Assembly: GCA_035540495.1 (NCBI GenBank)
Contig: DATLGL010000060.1
Location: 186,001-250,000 of the forward strand
Origin: DASVEG01 sp035540495
Lineage (GTDB): Bacteria; Actinomycetota; Acidimicrobiia; Acidimicrobiales; CADCTF01
Direction: 5' to 3'
Length of the DNA: 64,000 bases
The notes beneath the pieces were generated by a model. It did not search any database. It worked only from the letters and a program-made list of their open reading frames with translations, and was not told the origin of the DNA. Positions 29,677 to 36,786 of this stretch are shown one piece after another (the stretch's first letter is position 1; every line of letters starts with the position of its first letter). Both the position numbers and the translations under genes were made by a program.

Positions 29677-31361
29677 TCAAAAGTCGGCCTCCTGTTCTGG
29701 AGTTGTTGCGGACTCCCGGCGCCACCTGATGGCCGCCCGGATGAGGGCTTGCGTCGCCTTGTGGCCTGCCTCGCGGAGCGCCTTGCCGGCCGGGCGCTCG
29801 CCCGCGTCGAGCGGCACGCCGACCTTGTCGAGGAGCTCGGCCACTTCCTTGGTCCCGGCCGGCCAGCCGGCGGCGACGCGCTTGTAGGCGAGCGGCTCGG
29901 TCGAGAGGTGGAAGGCGACACGCTCGGGGACCCATCCCATGCGAGCGGCTTCCCGCCGGAGTTCGATGCCGTCCTCGGTACGCGACAGCCGCCAGACGAT
30001 GTCGACGTCGTCGCCCTTCGCCGAGCTCCCGCGCTGACCCTTCGTCGCGTCCTTGCCGGCATGATCGAGGCGCGCCCACGTCACGCCCCGCTGCTTCAGG
30101 TGCAGCCCGGTCCACCGGTAGAACGCTCGGATGGTGTCGGCGCTGTTCTCGTCGCCGGCGACGGCGCGGCCGGTGGTGTCGATCACCACGGCGACGTGGC
30201 GGCCGGGGTGTTCGGCCTGGACCTCGTCGACGAGCGTCAGGAGCGCGGTGGCGCCGTCGGGCTGGTCGAGCGGCGGGAGACTCGGCAGGAGCGCGTAGCG
30301 GAGCAGCTCGAGGTTGCTGCCAGGCCCGTGGCCCATGTCGCTGAGCCGGTCGTACAGGTCGTCCTCGCCCATCTCGTAGTCGAGGTAGATGACGACGACT
30401 TCGGCGCGGATCAGCTGGAGGCTGACCCACAGGGTGAACAGGCTCTTGCCGACCTTGTGCCCGGCGAACAGGGAGTGCCCGCGGCCACGGGCGAGCACGT
30501 CCTCGACGAGCCAGTCGGCGTCGCGCCGGTCCTTCGCCCAGAAGCTCGACCAGTCGACGAAGAACCCTGCTGCGGCCGCCGGCTCGGCCGGGTGCTCCCA
30601 CACGCTGATGGTCTCGAACTCGTCGACGGTGTAGCCGTGCCCGAGGTGGTCGGCAGCGTCGGCGCCCTTGTGCGTCGGGACGGGGTCGACGACGAGGATG
30701 CGGCCGACCTTGCCGGTCAGGCTTGCCTCGACGTCGGCCGCCCACTTGATCCCGTCGGCGTCGCGATCGCGGACGACGACAACTTCGGATGCGCCGTGCA
30801 GCGGCGTGGCGTCGACCTTCGCCCAGTTGGCGGCGCCCTGCGGGTTGCACGTCGCTGTCTCGCCCGCGCGCTCGAGCGCGTGGACGTCCTTCTCGCCTTC
30901 GACGACGAACACGGTGCGGCCGGCCGTGACGGCCTCGACGACGGAGGGGAGGCGGTAGAGCACGCGCGGCACGCCTTGCATGCATCCGCGCCCGCCGATC
31001 CAGCCGCCGGCGCCGTCGGCGCGTTCCTGCTCGAACCGCTTCCCCGCCTTGCGCAACACGCGGTACACGGCGTTGCCCCCGCGTCGGTGTACACGTACTC
31101 CGCCGGCGATGTCGGGGTGTCCGCGGCGATCGGCTCGTCGAACAGGTCGCGTCGGCTGAGCTGCAGGCGTTCGAGGATGGCGTCGAGGTCGCAGCCGGTC
31201 TGGCAGTGCACAAGCACCTTGCCGTTGCCGTTGGTGACGCTCAGGCTCGGCCGGTTGTCGTCGTGCGCAGGGCATCGCCAGTCCGCCCCGTCGCGGGGTG
31301 GCCGCCACCCGGTGACCTGTTCGAGGCGGGCGGTCACCCGCGCGTAGGCAGGCCCGCTCAT
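29677..31361 (-). pseudogene. Primase-TOPRIM-helicase replication gene with a frameshift
   Basis: The first part (31361 to about 31085) encodes a CHC2-type zinc finger (DWRCPAHDDNRPSL, VHCQTGCDLDAIL) of a DnaG-like primase. In a second frame the gene continues through a TOPRIM segment (VFVVEGEKDVHALE, VVVVRDRDADG) and a RecA/RepA-like ATPase (Walker A LFAGHKVGKS, Walker B AVVIDTTG) to 29677. The break is at a run of five C (31076-31080); one extra C would join the halves as EYVYTDAGGNAVYRVLRKAG. It would then be about 561 residues. It is either a real mutation, a homopolymer sequencing error, or slippage. Confidence 0.8.
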
Positions 31362-31588
31362 GACGGCTTCCTTCGGTAGGCGCCGAGCGCGCCCCGGCCG
31401 GGCGGGTGCACGAGTAGGGACAGCGCGTAGGCGGTGCGCAACCGGTCGCCCGCCCAGGCGATCCGCGTCGTCACTCGATCGGGAGTGACGTGGCCGGCGA
31501 GGACCTCCTCGATCGAGTCACGCGCCGAGGCGAGCACCTCCAGGAGGTGCACCTCGTCGGGATTGGCGACCTCGTCGGTGCGGTTCAC
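31358..31588 (-). CDS. Small element protein upstream of primase
   Basis: A 76-residue protein, MNRTDEVANPDEVHLLEVLA and onward, mainly helical with a basic C-terminus (LGAYRRKPS). It overlaps both neighbours by four bases (ATGA upstream and downstream), so it belongs to the leftward operon that includes the primase. No family recognised. Confidence 0.55.
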   Translation of the reverse strand: MNRTDEVANPDEVHLLEVLASARDSIEEVLAGHVTPDRVTTRIAWAGDRLRTAYALSLLVHPPGRGALGAYRRKPS

Positions 31589-32061
31589 GCCGCGCTCCTC
31601 GATGATGTGGCGGTCGAGCAGTCACGGCACCGGTCGCCTATGACCAGCGTCATGCCGAGTTGGATCGCAGCCGGCTGGAACCGCTGAACACCTCGAGCAC
31701 CGCACCAGTCGCAGCGGTCGACTTCGTCGCTCGGCGGCCGGCAGACCGTGTGCGCGCAGCGGAGGCAGTCGACGCGTCGAACGGCAAGTCGTGCGAGCGC
31801 CGGCTGTGGTCCCCCGCGGCGGAGGTGCGGGCACGCCATGCAGTCGAGAAGCGCGGCGAGGGTGCGGGCTGCGCCCTCCTCCGCGTTCATCCCGTCGAGG
31901 TCGACGTCGTCCCATCCGAAGGCGCCGGCGAGCTCCCGGGTGATTTCGGTCGCCTCTGCCGCCGCCGCGTTGGCCTGGTCCTCGAACCACGCCGGCACCT
32001 CGAGGTCCTTCACGCGAGCGCGGATGGTGCGGGCGAGCTCGAGCCGTTCGTCGAAGGTCAT
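31585..32061 (-). CDS. Cysteine-rich (zinc-ribbon-like) element protein
   Basis: A 158-residue protein. The first 80 residues are helical and acidic (FDERLELARTIRARVKDLEV). The rest has cysteine pairs CMAC, CLRCAHTVC, CDWCGARG and CRDC, enough for two or three zinc sites. Start and stop both overlap neighbours by four bases. Such ribbon proteins in phages often bind nucleic acid or polymerase; here the function is unknown. Confidence 0.6.
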   Translation of the reverse strand: MTFDERLELARTIRARVKDLEVPAWFEDQANAAAAEATEITRELAGAFGWDDVDLDGMNAEEGAARTLAALLDCMACPHLRRGGPQPALARLAVRRVDCLRCAHTVCRPPSDEVDRCDWCGARGVQRFQPAAIQLGMTLVIGDRCRDCSTATSSRSAA

Positions 32062-32321
32062 TCGACGTCCTCGTCGATCATCTTCTTGACGAGCTCGACC
32101 TCGGCCGCTCGAAGCAACGCCGACGCGGTGAGCACCGCTTCGGTGAGGCTGCGCTTCCCGGCTGCGGCTTCGCCGAGGATGGCCCGGGCCCGGAAGGCCA
32201 TCGCCTGCACGTTCCGCCGACGCCGGCGCTGATGTGCGGGCCCGTACGGTCGGAGGTCGTCGACCGTGCGCACGTCGACGTGGAGCGCGGCCAGGTCGTT
32301 GACGACGTCGAAGCCGCTCAC
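32058..32321 (-). CDS. Small element protein of unknown function
   Basis: About 87 residues, started at a GTG that overlaps the upstream stop (GTGA). It begins VSGFDVVNDLAALHVDVRTV, has a basic patch (HQRRRRRNVQ) and a long helix to the end (LLRAAEVELVKKMIDEDVE). No family recognised. The coupled start was preferred over a longer frame. Confidence 0.5.
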   Translation of the reverse strand: MSGFDVVNDLAALHVDVRTVDDLRPYGPAHQRRRRRNVQAMAFRARAILGEAAAGKRSLTEAVLTASALLRAAEVELVKKMIDEDVE

Positions 32322-32521
32322 GACGCAGCCCTCGTGTCGGCGAGGCACCGGGCGCCGCGTTCGATGTGGACGAGCCCGCCCTTCCACAGCGAGTGGCCGG
32401 TCGGGCCAGCACCGTCAGGGGTAAGCGGCTGCGTCCACCGACGCACCCCGTCGGCGTCGACCGACTCGACGCAGCCCTCGACGTCGACGCCACACGTCGG
32501 GCATGTCACGAGCAGGTTCAT
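32318..32521 (-). CDS. Small zinc-ribbon-like element protein
   Basis: A 67-residue protein opening MNLLVTCPTCGVDVEGCVES, with a CxxC plus a further cysteine and GARCLAD near the end, consistent with one metal site. It overlaps neighbours on both sides by four bases. Function unknown. Confidence 0.55.
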   Translation of the reverse strand: MNLLVTCPTCGVDVEGCVESVDADGVRRWTQPLTPDGAGPTGHSLWKGGLVHIERGARCLADTRAAS

Positions 32522-32664
32522 GCCGCGACGGTCCTCGTGATCGGGACGACGCTCCCGGATGGTTCACCGAAGGAGCGGGGCGCCGGCGGCAGGCCGCACA
32601 GCCACTCGGTGAGCCGCTCGCGTCGGAGGTACGCGGCGATCCCGGCATGACTCGGGTCGCTCAA
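32518..32664 (-). CDS. Small element protein, TTG start
   Basis: A possible 48-residue protein, SDPSHAGIAAYLRRERLTEW followed by LCGLPPAPRSF. The TTG at 32664 is chosen because the frame farther upstream runs antisense-like through the HTH genes. Its stop overlaps the start of the next gene (ATGA), the main reason to accept it. Confidence 0.4.
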   Translation of the reverse strand: MSDPSHAGIAAYLRRERLTEWLCGLPPAPRSFGEPSGSVVPITRTVAA

Positions 32665-32711
32665 CTCCGTACCATGGGCCTTGCTCGAAGCGGTGAGCGA
32701 CTGCTGTGCGG

Positions 32712-32735
32712 GAAGGGGCCTGGCCGGGCCCCTTC
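32712..32735. terminator. Candidate terminator or attenuator after the regulator pair
   Basis: GAAGGGGCC at 32712-32720 and GGCCCCTTC at 32727-32735 form a perfect 9-bp stem with a six-base loop. It lies just after the HTH gene ending at 32751 on the leftward strand. It may separate the regulator genes from the downstream replication and packaging genes. Confidence 0.6.
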
Positions 32736-32750
32736 TTCGCGCCCGGCCGC

Positions 32751-32984
32751 TCACGACGCTCGACCTCGGACGATGCGCAGCGGTCGCTCGGCCTCGACGC
32801 GGCCCGCTTCGATGAGCGCGTCGACGTCGTCGGTGTCGATGAGCACCTTCCCGCCGTCGACCTTGAAGTACGGGATGCGCTTCTCCTCGACGAGTCGCCG
32901 GAAGAACCGCTCGGACGGCTTGCCGTCGCGACCCTCGGACAGCTCCGGGTAGAGCTCGGTCGCGCGGCGGATGGTGACCCTCAT
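32751..32984 (-). CDS. Excisionase-type HTH protein
   Basis: A 77-residue protein with a MerR/excisionase-like fold: VTIRRATELYPELSEGRDGK, then FFRRLVEEKRIPYFKVDGGK with the wing and VLIDTDDVDALIEAG. It differs from the left-end excisionase-like protein. Its start overlaps the stop of the XRE regulator, so the two are coupled; a directionality factor or lysogeny-type regulator are both possible. Confidence 0.7.
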   Translation of the reverse strand: MRVTIRRATELYPELSEGRDGKPSERFFRRLVEEKRIPYFKVDGGKVLIDTDDVDALIEAGRVEAERPLRIVRGRAS

Positions 32985-33244
32985 GACGCCACCGGAGCCG
33001 TCGAGGCGTCGCGGAGCGTGTCGAGCACGTCGACGTAGCGCACGAGCTGCTCGGGGCGGGGCTCGCGTTCGCCGCTCTCCCAGTAGCCGACCGCTGCGGC
33101 CGTGACGCCCACCGCGTCGGCGACCACGGCGCGCGACACGTTGGCGTCTTCCCTGATCTTCCGTCTTCCCTCGGGTGGCGGGAGCCGTCGACGAGCGTCG
33201 AGCAGCTCCGCCAACGTCGGACGTTGCGTGTGCGTTGGTGCCAT
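32981..33244 (-). CDS. XRE-family HTH repressor
   Basis: An 87-residue regulator. The HTH reads VADAVGVTAAAVGYWESGER, the classic Cro/CI arrangement ending in the ESG turn. It is divergent from the integrase operon, and repeated operator-like sequences lie in the 118 bases between. By analogy with temperate phages it is the likely repressor that keeps the element quiet. No cleavage or peptidase domain is present. Confidence 0.78.
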   Translation of the reverse strand: MAPTHTQRPTLAELLDARRRLPPPEGRRKIREDANVSRAVVADAVGVTAAAVGYWESGEREPRPEQLVRYVDVLDTLRDASTAPVAS

Positions 33245-33257
33245 GTCACGAAGGATG

Positions 33258-33341
33258 GCGCGCTAACTGTGGGCCATGCTGTCGTGCTACTCGGCGCGCA
33301 TCTTCCGCGAGTCGCGACAGGTTGCGCGCCAACTGTTGGCG
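33258..33341. promoter_or_regulatory. Operator-like repeats between XRE repressor and integrase operon
   Basis: GCGCGCTAACTGTGG at 33258-33272 recurs as GCGCGCCAACTGTTGG at 33324-33339, 66 bases later. The second copy contains the perfect palindrome CGCCAAC-T-GTTGGCG (33327-33341). A possible -10 TACCGT for the rightward genes lies at 33350. The layout suits binding of the divergent XRE protein with control of both directions. Confidence 0.6.
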
Positions 33342-33362
33342 TTTCGTGGTACCGTCCGTTGC

Positions 33363-34112
33363 ATGGCAGAGGTGAGGCAGCGACAACACCGCGTTGCGCA
33401 CATCATCGGCAGCGTCCAGCTGCACGGCGATGGCACAACGATCGAGTTCGGCACGGGAGGTACCGACCGGGCCAAGTCCGACTGGATCGTCACGGGACTC
33501 GCCACCTTCCGATCGGGGCGGGTCGTCATCACGGAACTCGCCGTCAAGCCGCTCACGCCAACAGCGGAGCGCCAGGGGGTGAACGCCGACGTGCTCCGCT
33601 CCGTGAAGGTCGCCGAGATCGTCCGAGACCTGCGCACGAAGCTTCGCGAGCTGCCAGAGACGATCGAGGACTTCCACGCCAGGATGACCGCAGCTGGTCA
33701 CCCGCAAGAGCGCGACCCGGGCGAAGACGCACGCATCGCCGTCGTCGCCGAGGCGGCACGCAACGCGCGGCTACGCCTCGGGCCCGGCGGCTACCCCGAC
33801 GAGCTGTGGGAGTGGGTCGCCCGCGTGCACCTCGAGCTGCTCGACGCGGGATGGACGAAGGGCATCCACGAGGAGCTCGCGACGCGTGCCTACAACGAGC
33901 TCGGCCACGACATCGCGTCGCAGACGGCCCGCGACTGGGTCCGTCGTGCGCGTGCCGACGGCTACCTCGGGCCGGCGAAGCAGGGCCGCGTCGGAGCTAC
34001 GGCGGGCCCGAAGTTGCGGGCTGTCGACCGGCGCGTGCAGCGCGAGTCCGCGGTCGGCCAGTGGGCCGACCAGGCGAACAAGACCGAATCGAAGAGGAGG
34101 AACACGAAGTGA
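33363..34112 (+). CDS. Element protein of unknown function, first gene of integrase operon
   Basis: About 249 residues from ATG 33363, chosen because it lies just after the operator and possible -10. The N-terminal third is strand-rich (SVQLHGDGTTIEFGTGG, GRVVITELAVKPL); the centre is helical. The C-terminal part, IASQTARDWVRRARADGYL followed by GPAKQGRVG, looks like a helix-turn-helix with a basic tail and ends in Lys/Arg. I do not recognise a named family. Its stop overlaps the next gene (GTGA). Confidence 0.6.
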   Translation: MAEVRQRQHRVAHIIGSVQLHGDGTTIEFGTGGTDRAKSDWIVTGLATFRSGRVVITELAVKPLTPTAERQGVNADVLRSVKVAEIVRDLRTKLRELPETIEDFHARMTAAGHPQERDPGEDARIAVVAEAARNARLRLGPGGYPDELWEWVARVHLELLDAGWTKGIHEELATRAYNELGHDIASQTARDWVRRARADGYLGPAKQGRVGATAGPKLRAVDRRVQRESAVGQWADQANKTESKRRNTK

Positions 34113-34549
34113 CCGATCCCATGACCGAACCCATGACCCTCGAGGACGTGCTCGCCCTGGAGGAGGCGACCGCGCTGCGGCTGAAGGAGCTCGTCGGCCT
34201 CACCGTCGGCGACCTCCACCCGAAGCGCCCGGAGCTCACGGTGCGCACGGCGCGCGACGTGCGCACGGTCCCGGTCCCGCCCGCCCTGGCCGCCACGCTC
34301 CGGGCGAAGGTGCTCGGAGCCCGTCCGCACGAGCCGCTGTTCGTGATCGACGGCAAGGCGTTGACGATGGACCGGTTCCGGCAGTGGGTGCGACGGAACG
34401 GCAATGCGTACAACTTCAGCGACCTCCGCCGCTCCGCGATCGGCGACCTCCTCGGGTCACGCCCGCCGGCGGAGGTCTCCGCGATGCTCGGGCACAAGAG
34501 CGTCGACGTCACCATGTCCGTGTACGACCCGAGGGGCGGCGAGCGCTGA
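34109..34549 (+). CDS. Short tyrosine-recombinase catalytic-domain-like protein
   Basis: A 146-residue protein that looks like the catalytic domain of a tyrosine recombinase without arm- or core-binding domains. Seen are the first arginine region ALRLKELVGLTVGDLH, a strand VRTVPVPPALAATL, box II-like YNFSDLRRSAIGDLL (Arg kept, the usual His replaced by Ser), LGHKSVDVTMSVYDP with the His and a Tyr at the nucleophile position. It is coupled to genes on both sides, ahead of the full integrase. It may be an accessory subunit, a control factor or a decayed copy. Confidence 0.65.
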   Translation: MTDPMTEPMTLEDVLALEEATALRLKELVGLTVGDLHPKRPELTVRTARDVRTVPVPPALAATLRAKVLGARPHEPLFVIDGKALTMDRFRQWVRRNGNAYNFSDLRRSAIGDLLGSRPPAEVSAMLGHKSVDVTMSVYDPRGGER

Positions 34550-35811
34550 TGGCGTCGATCGAGCACACGAAGCCATACCGGGACGACGACGGCAAGCCGC
34601 TCCGCGACAAGAAGACCGGACGGCCCCTCGGCGACGGCGAGGTGTACAAGGTCCGCTACCGCAAGCCGAACGGCCGGACGACCGAGAAGCGCGTCACCGG
34701 ATGGACGGAGGCGAGGCGCTTCGCCGAGTCGGTCGAGACCGACAAGGACCGCGGCGACTTCGTCGACCCGGCCGCCAGGCGCAAGCGGTTCGATGCGTTC
34801 GCGTGGGAGTGGTACGCGACGACCACGAAGCTCGCGCCGACGACGCGGCGCGGGTACTGGTCGATGCTGAAGAACCACATCATCCCGTACTTCGGCGCGA
34901 CGCCGATCGTGTCGATCGACTGGCTCGAGGTCGAGAAGTTCGTCGCCCACGTCCGCGGCAAGGTCGGACCGAAGAAGACGATCGACGTGCTCTCGGTCCT
35001 GTCGCTCATCATGAAGGCCGCGATCCGCAGCAACGTCCGCAAGGACAACCCGGCGCTCGAGCACGAGGTGCCCGGCCGCAAGAAGAAGGTCCGCCGGCAG
35101 GACATGTTGACCATGGAGCAGATCGAGGCGTTCGTCGAGGCGCTGCCGCTCCACTACCAGCCGCTCGGGTGGACGCTCGTCTTCACCGGCTACCGCCCGG
35201 CCGAGGTGTGCGGCGCGAACGTCGGCGACCTCGACTTCCTGCGCCGGCGGATCGAGGTGACCGAGACCGTGCAGCCGGTCCCGAAGTTCGGCGACGAGAA
35301 CACGCCCGGCGGTGTGGTCCCCTACCAGCTCGTGACGGGCCCGACGAAGACCGAGGCGGGTGACCGGTCGATCCCGCTGCCGGCGTGGCTGTGCGACCTC
35401 ATCTCCCGCCAGCTGGCGCAGCGCACCGAGCAGCTCGGCCGGGCGCTCCGCCCCGACGAGCCGCTGTTCGTGACGATGCACGGCAACCGCATCAACCGCG
35501 ACACGCTGCGCGAGTACACGATCCGCCCGGCGCTCATCCGGGCCGGGCTGCCGGCGTCGTTCCGCACGTACGACTTCCGCCACAACCACGCGAGCCTGCT
35601 GATCGACCTCGGGGCGAACGTGCTGCAGGTGGCGAAGCGGATGGGCCACATCGACCCGGCGGTGACGTTGCGGGTGTACGGGCACCTGTTCGCCGACGCG
35701 CAGGAGCAGCTGACCGACAAGCTCGACGAGCACCGCACCGCGCGGCGTGCCCTGGCGACGGACGATGCCGAGGTGGTCGAGCTCGGTGAGCGTCGGCGGG
35801 AGGCGCAGTGA
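34549..35811 (+). CDS. int: Tyrosine site-specific integrase
   Basis: A 420-residue phage-type integrase that would carry out recombination at the ssrA end. The N-terminus has an arm-binding/AP2-like part (GEVYKVRYRKPNGRTTEKRV), then a SAM-like core-binding domain (RGYWSMLKNHIIPYFGATPI), then the catalytic domain: Arg in FTGYRPAEVCG, HxxR-like YDFRHNHASLL, His and nucleophile Tyr in RMGHIDPAVTLRVYGHL. The catalytic residues look complete. The ATG overlaps the preceding stop by one base. It lies 223 bases from attR, the normal place. Confidence 0.93.
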   Translation: MASIEHTKPYRDDDGKPLRDKKTGRPLGDGEVYKVRYRKPNGRTTEKRVTGWTEARRFAESVETDKDRGDFVDPAARRKRFDAFAWEWYATTTKLAPTTRRGYWSMLKNHIIPYFGATPIVSIDWLEVEKFVAHVRGKVGPKKTIDVLSVLSLIMKAAIRSNVRKDNPALEHEVPGRKKKVRRQDMLTMEQIEAFVEALPLHYQPLGWTLVFTGYRPAEVCGANVGDLDFLRRRIEVTETVQPVPKFGDENTPGGVVPYQLVTGPTKTEAGDRSIPLPAWLCDLISRQLAQRTEQLGRALRPDEPLFVTMHGNRINRDTLREYTIRPALIRAGLPASFRTYDFRHNHASLLIDLGANVLQVAKRMGHIDPAVTLRVYGHLFADAQEQLTDKLDEHRTARRALATDDAEVVELGERRREAQ

Positions 35812-35843
35812 CGCTCTGACGGTTCGGCGTCAGCTGCGATCAC

Positions 35844-35871
35844 GGGCCCCGGCGATGCGTTGCCGGGGCCC
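35844..35871 (+). terminator. Terminator after integrase operon
   Basis: GGGCCCCGGC at 35844-35853 pairs perfectly with GCCGGGGCCC at 35862-35871 around an eight-base loop, and TT follows shortly after. It lies 33 bases after the int stop and should prevent reading out of the element through attR. Confidence 0.8.
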
Positions 35872-35889
35872 CTTCGCGCCTCGCAGGTT

Positions 35890-35986
35890 CAACGCAGAAA
35901 CAACGCATCAACGCACGGAAAACACGGATTTTCGGGGAACGTCGGGAACCGGCGGGGTCTGGCGGATGACGCGAAACCGCAGGTCG
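35890..35986 (+). repeat. Candidate integrase arm sites near attR
   Basis: CAACGCA occurs three times at 35890, 35901 and 35909, and once near attL at 21595. The 16-base CGCGAAACCGCAGGTC at 35971-35986 repeats that at 21546-21561. Together they form an array between int and attR with matching elements at the other end, as expected for arm-type integrase or excisionase sites. There is no gene between 35812 and 36112. Confidence 0.6.
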
Positions 35987-36034
35987 GAAGGGGTGCAGGG
36001 CCTCTGACCAGGGCGGGGGAAACCGTACCTTTGA

Positions 36035-36058
36035 GGGTTCGATTCCCCCCACCTCCAC
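36035..36058 (+). repeat. attR core
   Basis: Right copy of the 24-base repeat. It is followed by CA, so the DNA reads CTCCACCA: the original tmRNA end with encoded CCA now stands here, separated from the rest of ssrA. No tmRNA-like sequence lies to its left. Confidence 0.92.
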
Positions 36059-36112
36059 CACCTCGAGGAACGACAACGAGAGGACACGCCGCAGGGCGTG
36101 TCCTCGTTCGCG

Positions 36113-36703
36113 TCAGCGGGCTAGCACCGCCAGGTCGCGCGTCGCGAAGGAGTGGTGCGCCCACTCCTCGCCGATCACGACCTGGAACGCGCCGAGACGG
36201 GTCCAGGGATGGACGGCGCACTCGAGCAGCTCCGCGCTCTCGAGGCTCGCGATCGCGGCCTCCACCTGCGCGACGCGATCGCGGCGCACCTCCACCACCT
36301 CGTCGAACGCCGGCCTGGCATCCGGGTCGAGCCCCATCGCCGCCGGGTCGGGGATGAAGTGGGGCGCGATGCCGATGGGGTGGAACGGCTGGTCGACGGC
36401 GAGCACCAGTCGGCGCACCCAGGCGTCGGTGACCATCACGAGGTGGCGCAGGGTCTCGACGAACGCCCACTCGCCGTTGACCCGCTCGTGCAGCTGGTCG
36501 TCGCTGAGCGCGCGAGCGGCCTGCACGGTCGCCTCCCACGTCTCGGTCGTGAGCTGCCACACCCGCAGGAGGCCGTCTGGCGTGTCAGCCAGCACGCCGT
36601 GATCGGCGAGCCGTCTCGCCTGCGCCTCCGTCGTCGGCGGATGGACCTCGACGCCGGCGACGTTCAGCGGCGGTGATCCCGGTGGGCGGGCGTGCTCGTC
36701 CAC
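36113..36703 (-). CDS. DinB-superfamily protein
   Basis: A 196-residue protein with the four-helix DinB/YfiT fold. The metal-site histidines fit LRHLVMVTDAWV and EEWAHHSFATRDL, and the helix TVQAARALSDDQLHERVNGE is typical. Actinobacterial members include mycothiol-dependent transferases and detoxifying enzymes. The first gene after the element, transcribed toward attR. Substrate unknown. Confidence 0.75.
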   Translation of the reverse strand: MDEHARPPGSPPLNVAGVEVHPPTTEAQARRLADHGVLADTPDGLLRVWQLTTETWEATVQAARALSDDQLHERVNGEWAFVETLRHLVMVTDAWVRRLVLAVDQPFHPIGIAPHFIPDPAAMGLDPDARPAFDEVVEVRRDRVAQVEAAIASLESAELLECAVHPWTRLGAFQVVIGEEWAHHSFATRDLAVLAR

Positions 36704-36786
36704 CGGCTACATCCCGCGGCCCGAATCGATGCGCTCCACGAGCAGGACCGTACGCCGTCCACACCCGCGGGGCCAGGGCCGACACG

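Larger units (their letters stand above)
21510..36058. mobile_element. Integrative element in ssrA (phage satellite or reduced prophage)
   Basis: About 14.5 kb between two copies of a 24-base sequence from the tmRNA T arm and acceptor stem. It encodes a tyrosine integrase at the right end, an XRE regulator divergent from it, excisionase-like HTH proteins, a primase/TOPRIM/helicase gene with adjacent iterons, HNH nuclease, terminase small and large subunits, WhiB and about a dozen unknown proteins. No portal, capsid, maturation protease, tail or lysis gene is recognisable. This fits a satellite that borrows a helper's particles, or a prophage that lost its morphogenesis genes. Two frameshifts suggest some decay. 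Confidence 0.88.

Noticed and set aside
29476..31347. 623-residue open frame on the plus strand opposite the primase gene
   Set aside because: Mirror of the GC-rich codon pattern of the minus-strand gene; no recognisable domain, and its first part is only the translated iterons (CDEGCDDQ-like).
34109..34549. 5' part of a frameshifted single integrase with the next gene
   Set aside because: The following integrase has its own complete arm, core and catalytic domains, so the short protein is a separate catalytic-domain copy, not a missing piece.
36035..36060. A second tRNA or tmRNA gene at the right end of the element
   Set aside because: Only the T arm and acceptor 3' half are present; nothing to the left can fold as the rest of a tRNA or tmRNA.
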